The notes: generated from the sequence alone by a model not told the origin. 8,799 nt of DNA from an uncultured Cryomorphaceae bacterium (GCA_913049755.1 CAJWXO010000048.1:1-8799); one strand, 5' to 3'. Positions 1-7,303 are shown, counted from the first letter of the stretch. Program-made: numbers and translations.

Positions 1-2173
1 AGCGATGTCTCAGTTAATAAATGACCGTCAAGGCTTTAACCCAATATACATGATGTTGGATTCTGGTGCTCGTGGTTCAAAAGAACAGATTCGTCAGTTA
101 TCGGGAATGCGTGGTTTGATGGCTAAACCTCAAAAATCCGGTTCCAGTGGTGGTGAAATTATTGAAAATCCTATCATATCTAACTTTAAAGAAGGCCTTT
201 CGATTCTTGAGTATTTCATTTCCACCCACGGTGCTCGAAAAGGACTTGCTGATACTGCATTAAAAACGGCAGATGCTGGATACTTGACTCGTCGTCTTCA
301 CGATGTTGCTCAGGATGTCATTGTGAATAAAGATGACTGTGGAACTCTCAGGGGTCTCGAGATTCAGGCATTAAGAAAGAATGAAGAAATTGTAGAGTCT
401 TTATCTGAAAGAATAGCTGGACGTGTCTCTCTTCTGGAGGTAATTGATCCTCTCACAGGTGAAACTTATGTTGAGTCGGGTGAAATGATTTCAGATATTA
501 CAGCTGCCAAAATAGATAAATCACCGATTGAATCTGTTGAAGTTCGCTCTCCTCTTACTTGTGAAAGCAAACGTGGGATTTGTGCAAAATGCTATGGTCG
601 AAACTTGTCTACTGCAAAATTTGTTCAAACAGGAGAAGCTGTTGGTGTTTTAGCGGCGCAATCAATTGGAGAGCCTGGAACACAGTTAACATTGCGTACT
701 TTCCACGTCGGTGGTACAGCAGGTAATGTCTCTGAAATAAGTAGTCTAAGTGCAAAATTTGACTGTGTGCTCGAACTTGAAGAAGTTCGTACAGTTTTAG
801 GTGAGAATAATGACGGTAAAAAGTCCAACATAGTTATTGGTAGGACAGGAGAAATGAGGATAGTTGATTCGAATACAGGTATTGCTATCATGACTGGTAA
901 TATTCCTTATGGATCAAACTTACTTGTTAAGAATGGGGATAAAGTCAAGAAAGAAGATGTTATATGTTCCTGGGATCCATACAATGCTGTTATTATTTCA
1001 GAATATGCAGGAACTATTGCATACCAAGATATTGTTCAAGGTGTAACTTATAAAGTTGAAATTGACGAACAAACAGGTTTCCAAGACAAGGTTATTTCAG
1101 ACAATCGAAATAAGAAATTAGTATCTATGTTAAAAGTCATGGATAAAAAAGGTAATGAAATAAAGCATTACACTTTACCTGTCGGTGCGCATCTTATGGT
1201 AGATGAATCAGAAGAAATAAAAGCAGGAAAAATATTAGTAAAAATTCCTCGACGTGGTGCAAAGGCTGGCGATATTACAGGTGGTCTTCCTCGTGTTACA
1301 GAATTATTTGAAGCAAGAAATCCTTCCAATCCTTCAGTAGTTGCTGCAATTGACGGTACTGTTTCTTATGGTAAAATTAAGCGTGGAAATCGTGAGATTA
1401 TTATTGAAAGTAAGACAGGTGAGCAAAGAAAATATTTGATTAATTTATCAAAGCAAATCTTGGTTCAAGAAAATGACTTTGTTCGCGCTGGATCTGCGTT
1501 GAGCGACGGGGCTATCACGCCTGCAGATATTCTTGCGATACAAGGACCTACTGCCGTTCAAGAGTACTTAGTAAATGAAATTCAAGAAGTTTATCGTTTA
1601 CAGGGAGTTAAAATTAACGATAAGCATTTCGAAGTGATTGTGCGGCAAATGATGCGTAAGGTAGAAATCGTCGACGGTGGAGATACATCGTTCCTTGAAG
1701 GTCATTTAGAGCATACAATTGATTTTATTACTGAAAACGATTCAATTTTTGATAGAAAAATTATTGTTGATGCTGGAGATAGTGATTCACTAAAGGCTGG
1801 AATGAAAATATCTACCAGAAGACTTCGGGATGAGAATTCCTTGTTGAAGCGATCAGATAAGACTCTTGTTGAAGCACGAGATGCTGAACCGGCTACGGCT
1901 AAACTTATTTTACAAGGTATTACTAGGGCTTCTCTTCAAACAAAATCTTGGGTTTCCGCTGCTTCTTTCCAGGAGACAACTAAAGTATTGAATGAAGCAG
2001 CAATTGCTGCTAAGCGAGATAATCTTGTGGGATTGAAAGAGAATGTGATTGTTGGTCATCGTATACCTGCAGGTACAGGTCTCAAAAAGTACTATACCTC
2101 TGTTGTAGGAAGTAAAGATGAGTATGAAGAAATGATGTCAAAAAAGACAGTTGATGTTGATTTAGAGAATTAA
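1..2173 (+). CDS. rpoC: DNA-directed RNA polymerase subunit beta' (RpoC), 3' part, 5'-truncated
   Basis: This is the C-terminal half of the largest catalytic subunit of RNA polymerase. The reading frame is open to the window edge (codon 2-4 is Ala), so the ATG at 5 is an internal Met and not the start. Numbering from that Met, the sequence shows [14 protein letters not shown] (12-25), the bridge helix (about 61-98, with [17 protein letters not shown]), four zinc ligands C112, C186, C193 and C196, and the trigger loop region (210-240, [18 protein letters not shown]). The trigger loop is interrupted by about 180 residues of beta-rich sequence (about 240-420), placed like the SI3 insertion of E. 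coli, before [19 protein letters not shown] resumes. The C-terminal end has [14 protein letters not shown] and [17 protein letters not shown]. The 722 residues match the expected length of this half. rpoB would be expected upstream, outside the window. Identification is certain. Confidence 0.99.
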   Translation, partial: AMSQLINDRQGFNPIYMMLDSGARGSKEQIRQLSGMRGLMAKPQKSGSSGGEIIENPIISNFKEGLSILEYFISTHGARKGLADTALKTADAGYLTRRLHDVAQDVIVNKDDCGTLRGLEIQALRKNEEIVESLSERIAGRVSLLEVIDPLTGETYVESGEMISDITAAKIDKSPIESVEVRSPLTCESKRGICAKCYGRNLSTAKFVQTGEAVGVLAAQSIGEPGTQLTLRTFHVGGTAGNVSEISSLSAKFDCVLELEEVRTVLGENNDGKKSNIVIGRTGEMRIVDSNTGIAIMTGNIPYGSNLLVKNGDKVKKEDVICSWDPYNAVIISEYAGTIAYQDIVQGVTYKVEIDEQTGFQDKVISDNRNKKLVSMLKVMDKKGNEIKHYTLPVGAHLMVDESEEIKAGKILVKIPRRGAKAGDITGGLPRVTELFEARNPSNPSVVAAIDGTVSYGKIKRGNREIIIESKTGEQRKYLINLSKQILVQENDFVRAGSALSDGAITPADILAIQGPTAVQEYLVNEIQEVYRLQGVKINDKHFEVIVRQMMRKVEIVDGGDTSFLEGHLEHTIDFITENDSIFDRKIIVDAGDSDSLKAGMKISTRRLRDENSLLKRSDKTLVEARDAEPATAKLILQGITRASLQTKSWVSAASFQETTKVLNEAAIAAKRDNLVGLKENVIVGHRIPAGTGLKKYYTSVVGSKDEYEEMMSKKTVDVDLEN

Positions 2174-2185
2174 TATGTTGAAGCT

Positions 2186-2494
2186 ATGAGTGATGATAAG
2201 GAAAACCAAGTTCAAATTGAACTAGGTCCAGATATGGTTGATGGTATTTACAGTAACTTGGCTGTAATCAATCATTCTCCTTCAGAATTTGTACTAGACT
2301 TTATTCAGATGATGCCGGGCTTACCTAAAGCACGGGTAAAAGCCCGGGTCATTCTAACCCCTCAGCATGCGAAAAGGTTAATTAGTGCAATCGAAGAAAA
2401 TGTTGCTCGATTTGAATCGGCTCATGGAAAAATATCAGAAACTGATCATCCTCAAATCCCTATTCATTTTGGTGGCCCAACGGGTCAGGCTTGA
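2186..2494 (+). CDS. DUF3467 family protein
   Basis: A 102-residue soluble protein with no signal peptide or membrane segment. It matches my memory of the DUF3467 family, small proteins common in Bacteroidota: an acidic N-terminus, DGIYSNLAVINHSPSEFVLDF (about 19-39), MMPGLPKARVKARVILTPQHAKRLISAIEEN (about 42-72), and a C-terminus ending in HFGGPTGQA. The family has no established biochemical function that I know of. It starts 12 nt after the rpoC stop on the same strand, so it is very likely co-transcribed with rpoC. A link to transcription is an inference from position only. There is no Shine-Dalgarno sequence, as usual in this phylum. A five-codon frame starting at 2175 (ATG TTG AAG CTA TGA) overlaps the start codon as ATGA and is probably incidental. 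Confidence 0.9.
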   Translation: MSDDKENQVQIELGPDMVDGIYSNLAVINHSPSEFVLDFIQMMPGLPKARVKARVILTPQHAKRLISAIEENVARFESAHGKISETDHPQIPIHFGGPTGQA

Positions 2495-2534
2495 TAAATA
2501 AGAGTTTTTTTTGATTTTATCGTTTTAAGCTTTG

Positions 2535-2771
2535 TTAGTGTTCAAAAAAACTATCGAGTATAGCCACAATGCCACGAATTATAAGCCCGGCTCCAACGAA
2601 CATGCAAATAACGATAAAGGCAGTCCATCCCCAATTTCCTTGTCTTAGAGCTGGTGCTCCGATCCAAAAATAAAATGCAGGTCCTGCAAATAAAAACGGG
2701 AATGAGAATGCTAGAATTATAATGCCTTTTATTAAACTTGGCTTTTTTGTTGGCTTATTTGTCTTTTCCAT
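2535..2771 (-). CDS. small two-helix membrane protein (DUF6095-like)
   Basis: A 78-residue protein with a basic N-terminus (KTNKPTKK) and two hydrophobic segments, about residues 16-38 (containing FPFLFAGPAFYFWIG) and 49-72 (WTAFIVICMFVGAGLIIRGI). It ends in ILDSFFEH. The layout of a Lys-Gly before helix 1, a GP in helix 1, a short polar loop and a Gly-rich helix 2 recalls the small DUF6095 proteins of Flavobacteriia, but this is by memory of the pattern and not by alignment. Both termini should lie on the same side of the membrane, probably the cytoplasm given the positive N-terminus. The ATG lies 3 nt after the aminotransferase stop, so it is the last gene of the minus-strand block and is probably translationally linked to its neighbour. 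Function unknown. Confidence 0.75.
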   Translation of the reverse strand: MEKTNKPTKKPSLIKGIIILAFSFPFLFAGPAFYFWIGAPALRQGNWGWTAFIVICMFVGAGLIIRGIVAILDSFFEH

Positions 2772-2774
2772 ATT

Positions 2775-3959
2775 TTATAACTCGTTTAGAACCTCAATCA
2801 AATTTGAGGTAAAATATTTTAGTTCATTCTTTTTAATGCATAAGGGAGGTGTTATTCTTAGTGCAGTATCCTCAAAAAGAAAAAAGTTTGAAATTATTTT
2901 TCGTTCTATTAATTTTTTTTGAATTTGAAGAACTGTTTGAGGACTATCCAAGAATATTGAAATCAGCAATCCCATACCCTTGACACTTCGGATTTTGGGA
3001 TGTTCGATTAGAGTATTGGTTATAATTGCACCTAGTTCATTAACTAAACTCATCCAACCTGATGCAATCAACACTTCTAATGCTGCTTGTCCAGCTGCGC
3101 AGCTCAAGGGGTTACCACCAAAAGTTGTTATGTGACCTAGCATAGGGTCATGGGCAAGTTTTTTCATGTTTTCTTTGGATGATATGAAAGCTCCCAGGGG
3201 TAATCCACCACCAAGGGCCTTTCCTAAACAAAGAATATCAGGTGTGACTTCATATAATTGATGGGCGAAAAGTTTCCCAGTTCTTCCGAAACCGGTTTGG
3301 CATTCATCAATAATGAGCATAGTTCCGAGCTCTGAACATCTTATGGATAGTTTGGATATAAATTCTTTTGTGCCGCTGGTATATCCTGATCCGGCTTGTA
3401 TACATTCCACGATTACAGCAGCTGTGCGAGAAGAGATTTCATCTAACGACTTAATATCATTATAATTTAACTGTCTGTGACCTGGGATTAATGGTCTATA
3501 TGCTCTCTTGTATTTTTCATATCCCATTGCTGAAAGTGCCCCTAATGTTGACCCATGATAGGACCCTTTAAAGGAAATGATTTCAGATCTACCAGTTATT
3601 CGTTTTGCTAATTTGAAAGCACCTTCTGTTGCTTCAGTTCCAGAGTTAACCCAATAAACGCATTGCAATTGGTCAGAAAGCGTTCTAGTTACTAATTCTG
3701 CATAAGTGACTTGCTTTTTTTGAACAAACTCTCCATAAACCATTAAATGCATATGGGAGTCGACTTGTTCATGGACAGCTGAAATGACATCGGGGTGGCT
3801 ATGACCGACATTAGCCACACCAATCCCGCTGATCATATCTAAATATTTATTTCCTGCCGGGTCAAATAAGTAAACTCCTTTTGCTTTAGAAAATGTCAAA
3901 GCCATAGGCGATTCAGTCGTAGGAGCTAAATGGTGCAGAAATGATTGTTCTAAATCCAT
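2775..3959 (-). CDS. class III PLP-dependent aminotransferase (substrate unassigned)
   Basis: A 394-residue cytosolic fold-type I aminotransferase of the acetylornithine/ornithine group. Visible landmarks are GIGVANVGHSHP (45-56), the phosphate-binding loop SGTEA (106-110), the ring-stacking region GSYHGS (132-137), the PLP nitrogen-binding Asp in IIDECQTGFGRTG (D218, Q221), the Schiff-base Lys in LCLGKALGGG (K247), the phosphate-binding Thr in TTFGGNP (about T279), and a C-terminal Arg in ALRITPPL (R368) placed like the carboxylate-binding Arg of the family. It is near full family length and looks intact. The motif that in ArgD proteins normally reads EPIQGEGG is here ECIQAGSGY, so I do not call it ArgD, RocD or GabT. 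Its start lies 67 nt after the transketolase C-terminal gene, the widest gap in the block, with a 16-bp palindrome just upstream. It might therefore have separate control. Confidence 0.92.
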   Translation of the reverse strand: MDLEQSFLHHLAPTTESPMALTFSKAKGVYLFDPAGNKYLDMISGIGVANVGHSHPDVISAVHEQVDSHMHLMVYGEFVQKKQVTYAELVTRTLSDQLQCVYWVNSGTEATEGAFKLAKRITGRSEIISFKGSYHGSTLGALSAMGYEKYKRAYRPLIPGHRQLNYNDIKSLDEISSRTAAVIVECIQAGSGYTSGTKEFISKLSIRCSELGTMLIIDECQTGFGRTGKLFAHQLYEVTPDILCLGKALGGGLPLGAFISSKENMKKLAHDPMLGHITTFGGNPLSCAAGQAALEVLIASGWMSLVNELGAIITNTLIEHPKIRSVKGMGLLISIFLDSPQTVLQIQKKLIERKIISNFFLFEDTALRITPPLCIKKNELKYFTSNLIEVLNEL

Positions 3960-3970
3960 AAATTATTTAT

Positions 3971-3986
3971 CTGATTTTAAAATCAG
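3971..3986. promoter_or_regulatory. perfect 16-bp palindrome upstream of the aminotransferase start
   Basis: CTGATTTTAAAATCAG is an exact self-complementary sequence in the 67-nt gap between the transketolase C-terminal gene and the aminotransferase gene. On the minus strand it ends 11 nt before the aminotransferase ATG. It lacks a GC-rich stem and a following T-run, so it does not look like an intrinsic terminator. Its position would suit a dimeric repressor operator or a small hairpin over the ribosome loading zone. In such AT-rich DNA a chance origin is possible. I see no clear TAnnTTTG box in this gap. Confidence 0.35.
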
Positions 3987-4026
3987 TAAAAAGTGATTCG
4001 TTGTAATGTATTTATTAATTATAAAA

Positions 4027-4977
4027 TCAACGCTTTAATACTCGCTGTACTGCGGAGATTATATTTTTTGCATCAAGACCATATTTTTTTAATAATTGAT
4101 CAGGTTTACCACTTTCACCAAATGAATCATTCACAGCAACCATTTCCATGGGGCAAGGATTATTCAAAGAAAGCGCTTGTGATATAGAATCTCCAAGTCC
4201 TCCATTTCTCTGATGTTCCTCTGCAGTTACAACCTTACCAGTTTTTTTCACACTTTTTAAAAGAGTTTGAATATCCAAGGGTTTAATGGTTGAAAAGTTA
4301 ATTACCTCTGCACTTATGTCAATTTTCTTGAGGGCATTATATGCTTCAAGAGCTTCCCAAACTAGATGACCATTTGCTATTATTGTAACATCTTCACCTT
4401 CAGTAAGAATATCAGCTTTGCCAATTATAAATGGTTTTTCTGGTGATGTAAAATTAGGAACTTTTGGACGTCCAAATCTCAGATAAACTGGGCCGGAATG
4501 GTTTGAAATAGCAATAGTAGCTGCTTTGGTTTCATTATAGTCACAGGGTGAAATAACGGTCATGCCAGGTAGCATTTTCATTAATCCTATATCTTCAAGA
4601 ATTTGGTGAGTTGCGCCGTCTTCACCAAGGGTAAGACCAGCATGTGATGCACATATTTTAACATTTTTCCCAGAGTATGCAATACTCTGACGTATCTGAT
4701 CATAAACACGACCAGTGGAAAAGTTTGCAAAAGTTCCAGTATAAGGGATTCTTCCACCAATAGTAAGTCCCGCAGCCATTCCAATCATATTAGCCTCAGC
4801 AATTCCAGTTTGGAAAAATCTTTCTGGAAATTCATCAGCAAATGCATTCATTTTTAAAGACCCAGTCAAGTCAGCGCACAAAGCAACAACTTTGGGATTA
4901 ATCTTACCAAGATGATAAAGGCCCGAGCCAAATCCTGATCTAGTGTCTTTGTTTCCCGAATTTATATGTGAATGCAT
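4027..4977 (-). CDS. transketolase, C-terminal subunit
   Basis: A 316-residue protein equivalent to the pyrimidine-binding and C-terminal domains of transketolase. With the N-terminal subunit it should transfer two-carbon ketol units between sugar phosphates in the cytosolic non-oxidative pentose phosphate pathway. The sequence shows DTRSGFGSGL (11-20), LCADLTGSLKM (33-43), FFQTGIAEANM (54-64) with E61 as the expected catalytic Glu that activates thiamine diphosphate, TGTFANFSTGR (80-90), GLTLGEDGATHQ (114-125), and a C-terminal domain with GGLGDSISQAL and NDSFGESG. The length is normal for a split transketolase half. It starts 15 nt after the stop of the VWA gene, which separates it from its partner subunit. 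The family also contains pyruvate dehydrogenase E1-beta and DXS-like enzymes, but the motifs favour transketolase. Confidence 0.95.
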   Translation of the reverse strand: MHSHINSGNKDTRSGFGSGLYHLGKINPKVVALCADLTGSLKMNAFADEFPERFFQTGIAEANMIGMAAGLTIGGRIPYTGTFANFSTGRVYDQIRQSIAYSGKNVKICASHAGLTLGEDGATHQILEDIGLMKMLPGMTVISPCDYNETKAATIAISNHSGPVYLRFGRPKVPNFTSPEKPFIIGKADILTEGEDVTIIANGHLVWEALEAYNALKKIDISAEVINFSTIKPLDIQTLLKSVKKTGKVVTAEEHQRNGGLGDSISQALSLNNPCPMEMVAVNDSFGESGKPDQLLKKYGLDAKNIISAVQRVLKR

Positions 4978-4992
4978 TTTATTTTAAATTAA

Positions 4993-6381
4993 TTATAGTC
5001 GCACTAATGTTGAGGTGCCTGATGAAACATTGAATTTTTGTGTTTTTGAATAAGACGTTTGCTGTGAACTTCTAGACCTAAAAACTAGCATATATTGACC
5101 TGGTTGAATGGAATATCGTTGTCGGGTAAGTTTATCATCCAAGTTAGTTACCCACGTTAATTTTTCACCATCAATCTCAAAAATGGCTCCATATCCATTA
5201 GTTTTAAGTTGTATCGTTACATCTCCTGGAGCAGGAATGCTGTAATCATGAATGTGTCCAGGTTTAATTTCAATTTTTTCGTTGTATCTAGGAAGGGTTA
5301 GAATATCTAAGTCATATGTACCTGATAAATATCTATTTGATGTATTAAAGACTTGGACATTTAATATTTTAGTTTCTCCAGGTCTTCGAATCAAGGCTAG
5401 TGGTTTGGTTTGAGAGGGTTTTGTGCCTGGCATACTAAGCTTCAATTGGCCCATAATTACGCGTGTTCCAACTTGATTATGCTTACCCGAAAATATATAA
5501 GTTGAATCTATTGCCACCGGAGGTATGGAATAGACCAGTCCTTTATATTGTACAAGAGGATCTAAAGACAATGTGTCAGGTAAGTTTTTATAGTTTAAAG
5601 TGTGAATGAACATTTCTTCAACAATATCACTATCCATATTTCTGAGAATAACGGGTAAATTGCTTTCAGAAGCTAAACCGTGATTGTCAATAAGGTTTAC
5701 CTGGGCTGTTGTATTATCTAAAACTTGAGTTACAATGACTCCAAGAACTTTTCTGAATGCTATTTCATTCTTTGCATCATAATAAGAGCCTACGCAGTCA
5801 AAAGATTTAACAAGTTCAGGTTCTAGTCCAATTCCAATAACAAAAGGTTTGAGTGTAATACCTTTTTTTTGAAGTATTTTTGAAGCTGCACACGGATCTT
5901 CATCGCATGCCTCGACTCCATCAGTTATAAGCACTATTATATTTCGACAATTCTCACACTTTGGAAAATCTCCTCCAGAGCTCAGTATTGATCTAGCAAT
6001 TGGAGTAGTTCCTAAAGGCCTTAGTTCTCGTATTTTTTGCTTTATTCGAGAAAGGTTATTAGGGCTGAACGCAACCTCTAATTTTGTATCATTACAATCT
6101 TGCGGTGGGACTGGTTTTTGATGTCCATATACTCTAAGGGCTAATTCGAAATTTGGATTTTCTACATCAGATAGACTATCTATCATTTCAGTCATTAATC
6201 TTTGAGCAATTTCCATTTTTGTTCCATTCTCCCAACGGCCATACATAGAATTTGAAGCGTCTAGAACAAATAGAATTCTACTTATTTTTTCTGAGCCATC
6301 AGATTGCCCCGTCAATCTTGTTTGACAGAGAATAGCACTATGAGTAAATAGGGCAGTGGTTATAAAAAGTATAAACTTCAT
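4993..6381 (-). CDS. secreted von Willebrand factor A (VWA) domain protein
   Basis: A 462-residue exported protein. The N-terminus (MKFILFITTALFTHSAILCQ) is a signal peptide with cleavage near residue 20. C19 is not in a good lipobox (AILC), so a lipoprotein is unlikely. The VWA domain spans about 34-222 and has a complete metal-binding MIDAS site: D41-x-S43-x-S45, a Thr in LGTTP (125 or 126), and D154 in LITDG. All six cysteines of the mature chain lie in this domain (96, 142, 145, 159, 164, 196), which suggests disulfides. The rest (about 223-462) is beta-rich, with two segments of similar pattern (GTYDLDILTLP about 354-364 and GQYMLVFRSRS about 428-438). This probably represents repeated beta-sandwich modules. 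It resembles a VWA family I know from Bacteroidota, of unknown function, likely binding a divalent metal and a protein ligand outside the inner membrane. Its ATG overlaps the upstream transketolase stop by one base (TAATG), so translation is probably coupled. Confidence 0.9.
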   Translation of the reverse strand: MKFILFITTALFTHSAILCQTRLTGQSDGSEKISRILFVLDASNSMYGRWENGTKMEIAQRLMTEMIDSLSDVENPNFELALRVYGHQKPVPPQDCNDTKLEVAFSPNNLSRIKQKIRELRPLGTTPIARSILSSGGDFPKCENCRNIIVLITDGVEACDEDPCAASKILQKKGITLKPFVIGIGLEPELVKSFDCVGSYYDAKNEIAFRKVLGVIVTQVLDNTTAQVNLIDNHGLASESNLPVILRNMDSDIVEEMFIHTLNYKNLPDTLSLDPLVQYKGLVYSIPPVAIDSTYIFSGKHNQVGTRVIMGQLKLSMPGTKPSQTKPLALIRRPGETKILNVQVFNTSNRYLSGTYDLDILTLPRYNEKIEIKPGHIHDYSIPAPGDVTIQLKTNGYGAIFEIDGEKLTWVTNLDDKLTRQRYSIQPGQYMLVFRSRSSQQTSYSKTQKFNVSSGTSTLVRL

Positions 6382-7229
6382 TAAAGGGGGTAATCTCCTA
6401 AAGTTTCAGGTAATTGGCTTAATGCAATTTCTAATTGTTCATCATTCGGGGCAATCCCATGCCACTTGTGAGTACCTGTCATAAAATCAACACCTGCGCC
6501 CATTTCAGTCTTCATGATAATACAAATAGGTTTTCCTTTTCTTGAATATTTTATTCCAGAAGTTAAACCATCAATAACTTTAGATAAATCATTACCATCT
6601 TCTATTTGAATAACCTGCCAACCAAAAGCTTCAAATTTTAATCCTATATCTCCCATAGCCATTACGTCATCAGTAGAACCATCGATCTGTTGTCCATTTG
6701 CGTCAATTGTTGCAATGATATTATCAATATTTTTAGATCCTGCATATAGTGCAGCTTCCCAAATTTGACCTTCTTGAAGTTCCCCATCACCATGAAGTGT
6801 AAATACTAAATTTTTATCACCAGATAGTCTTTTCGCTTGAGCAGCACCAATTGCTACCGATAAACCTTGCCCTAGACTTCCAGATGCAACTCGAATACCT
6901 GGCAGACCTTCATGTGTTGTTGGATGACCTTGAAGGCGCGAATCTATTTTTCTGAAAGTATTCAATTCTTCAACTGGGAAGTATCCAGATCTGGCTAATA
7001 CGCTATAAAAAACAGGGCTTATATGGCCGTTGCTCAAGAAGAAAATGTCTTCATTATTCCCATCCATATTAAAAGGTTCGGGGCTATGGTTGAGTAATTT
7101 AAAATATAAAGCAACAAAAAATTCAGTGCACCCCATTGATCCCCCTGGATGTCCTGATTGCACGTCATGTACCATTCGAAGTATATCTCGTCTTACTTGA
7201 GATGGGATGAGTTCAATAGAGTTATTCAT
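6381..7229 (-). CDS. transketolase, N-terminal subunit
   Basis: A 282-residue protein equivalent to the diphosphate-binding (PP) domain of transketolase. It pairs with the C-terminal subunit encoded at 4027-4977. Visible landmarks are SGHPGGSMGCTEF (25-37, with H27), LSNGHISPVFY (65-75, H69), GIRVASGSLGQGLSVAIGAA (111-130), and the thiamine-diphosphate/Mg motif opening with GDGE (147-150) and closing at N178. GTHKWHG follows (252-258, H257). These histidines are at the places where transketolases keep substrate and cofactor contacts. The length is normal for the split form common in Bacteroidota and archaea. It is the first gene of the minus-strand block, 27 nt downstream of a TAnnTTTG-type box, and its stop overlaps the start of the VWA gene. 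Confidence 0.95.
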   Translation of the reverse strand: MNNSIELIPSQVRRDILRMVHDVQSGHPGGSMGCTEFFVALYFKLLNHSPEPFNMDGNNEDIFFLSNGHISPVFYSVLARSGYFPVEELNTFRKIDSRLQGHPTTHEGLPGIRVASGSLGQGLSVAIGAAQAKRLSGDKNLVFTLHGDGELQEGQIWEAALYAGSKNIDNIIATIDANGQQIDGSTDDVMAMGDIGLKFEAFGWQVIQIEDGNDLSKVIDGLTSGIKYSRKGKPICIIMKTEMGAGVDFMTGTHKWHGIAPNDEQLEIALSQLPETLGDYPL

Positions 7230-7256
7230 AAAATAGTTTCATCAATTTATAATACA

Positions 7257-7264
7257 CAAAAGTA
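7257..7264 (-). promoter_or_regulatory. candidate -7 promoter box of the transketolase block
   Basis: On the minus strand this reads TACTTTTG, an exact match to the Bacteroidota -7 consensus TAnnTTTG. It ends 27 nt before the ATG of the N-terminal transketolase gene, giving a leader of roughly 20 nt. A TTTTG that could serve as the -33 element lies upstream (minus-strand reading of 7290-7294), but the 25-nt spacing is longer than the usual 17-23. No terminator or riboswitch structure is visible in the leader. Confidence 0.45.
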
Positions 7265-7279
7265 AGGTCTTTAAGGGAG

Positions 7280-7287
7280 TACATTTG
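7280..7287 (+). promoter_or_regulatory. candidate -7 promoter box of ychF
   Basis: TACATTTG matches the Bacteroidota -7 consensus TAnnTTTG exactly. It lies 16 nt before the ychF ATG, implying a very short leader of about 10 nt. I cannot find a matching TTTG or TTG element about 20 nt further upstream, which weakens the call. It lies 15 nt from the opposing box at 7257-7264, so polymerases for the two directions would compete for the same DNA. Confidence 0.35.
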
Positions 7288-7303
7288 TGCAAAATTTAAG
7301 ATT

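Noticed and set aside
5..7. ATG at position 5 as the start of rpoC
   Set aside because: The frame is open upstream to the window edge, and the protein begins in the middle of the conserved RpoC core, so this is an internal Met of a truncated gene.
625..891. 88-codon open frame on the minus strand inside rpoC
   Set aside because: It lies opposite the conserved trigger loop and insertion region, its predicted peptide resembles no family I recognise, and it has no promoter-like context. It is a shadow of rpoC.
2174..2189. Five-codon frame (ATG TTG AAG CTA TGA) overlapping the DUF3467 start as a leader peptide
   Set aside because: It is very short, has no regulatory codon bias and no attenuator-like structure, and rpoC translation already reaches this point. 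A chance frame is the simpler explanation.
2495..2534. Run of eight T (2505-2512) in the convergent gap as an intrinsic terminator of the rpoC operon
   Set aside because: No stable stem lies directly before the T-run. The nearest candidate (GGCCC-AAC-GGGTC, inside the DUF3467 gene) has a 3-nt loop and sits too far upstream. Termination probably occurs here, but I cannot support a defined structure.
2722..2922. 66-codon open frame on the plus strand across the aminotransferase/membrane protein junction
   Set aside because: It is antisense to two well-supported genes, has a Phe/Ser-rich peptide typical of AT-rich shadow frames, and shows no domain.
3993..4187. 64-codon plus-strand open frame starting in the 67-nt gap
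   Set aside because: Most of it is antisense to the transketolase C-terminal gene, and the peptide has no recognisable feature.
4587..4784. 65-codon open frame on the minus strand inside the transketolase C-terminal gene
   Set aside because: It is an alternative frame of the same strand within a conserved gene, so it is not credible as a separate gene.
6322..6381. Lipoprotein signal in the VWA protein (Cys19)
   Set aside because: The residues before Cys19 are A-I-L, and position -1 should be Gly, Ala or Ser, so signal peptidase II processing is unlikely.
2535..7229. The minus-strand block as a new defence, secretion or secondary-metabolite system
   Set aside because: Two genes are an ordinary split transketolase, the aminotransferase and small membrane protein fit housekeeping families, and there is no nuclease, helicase, transposase, carrier domain or transport machinery. 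Only the VWA gene position is unusual.
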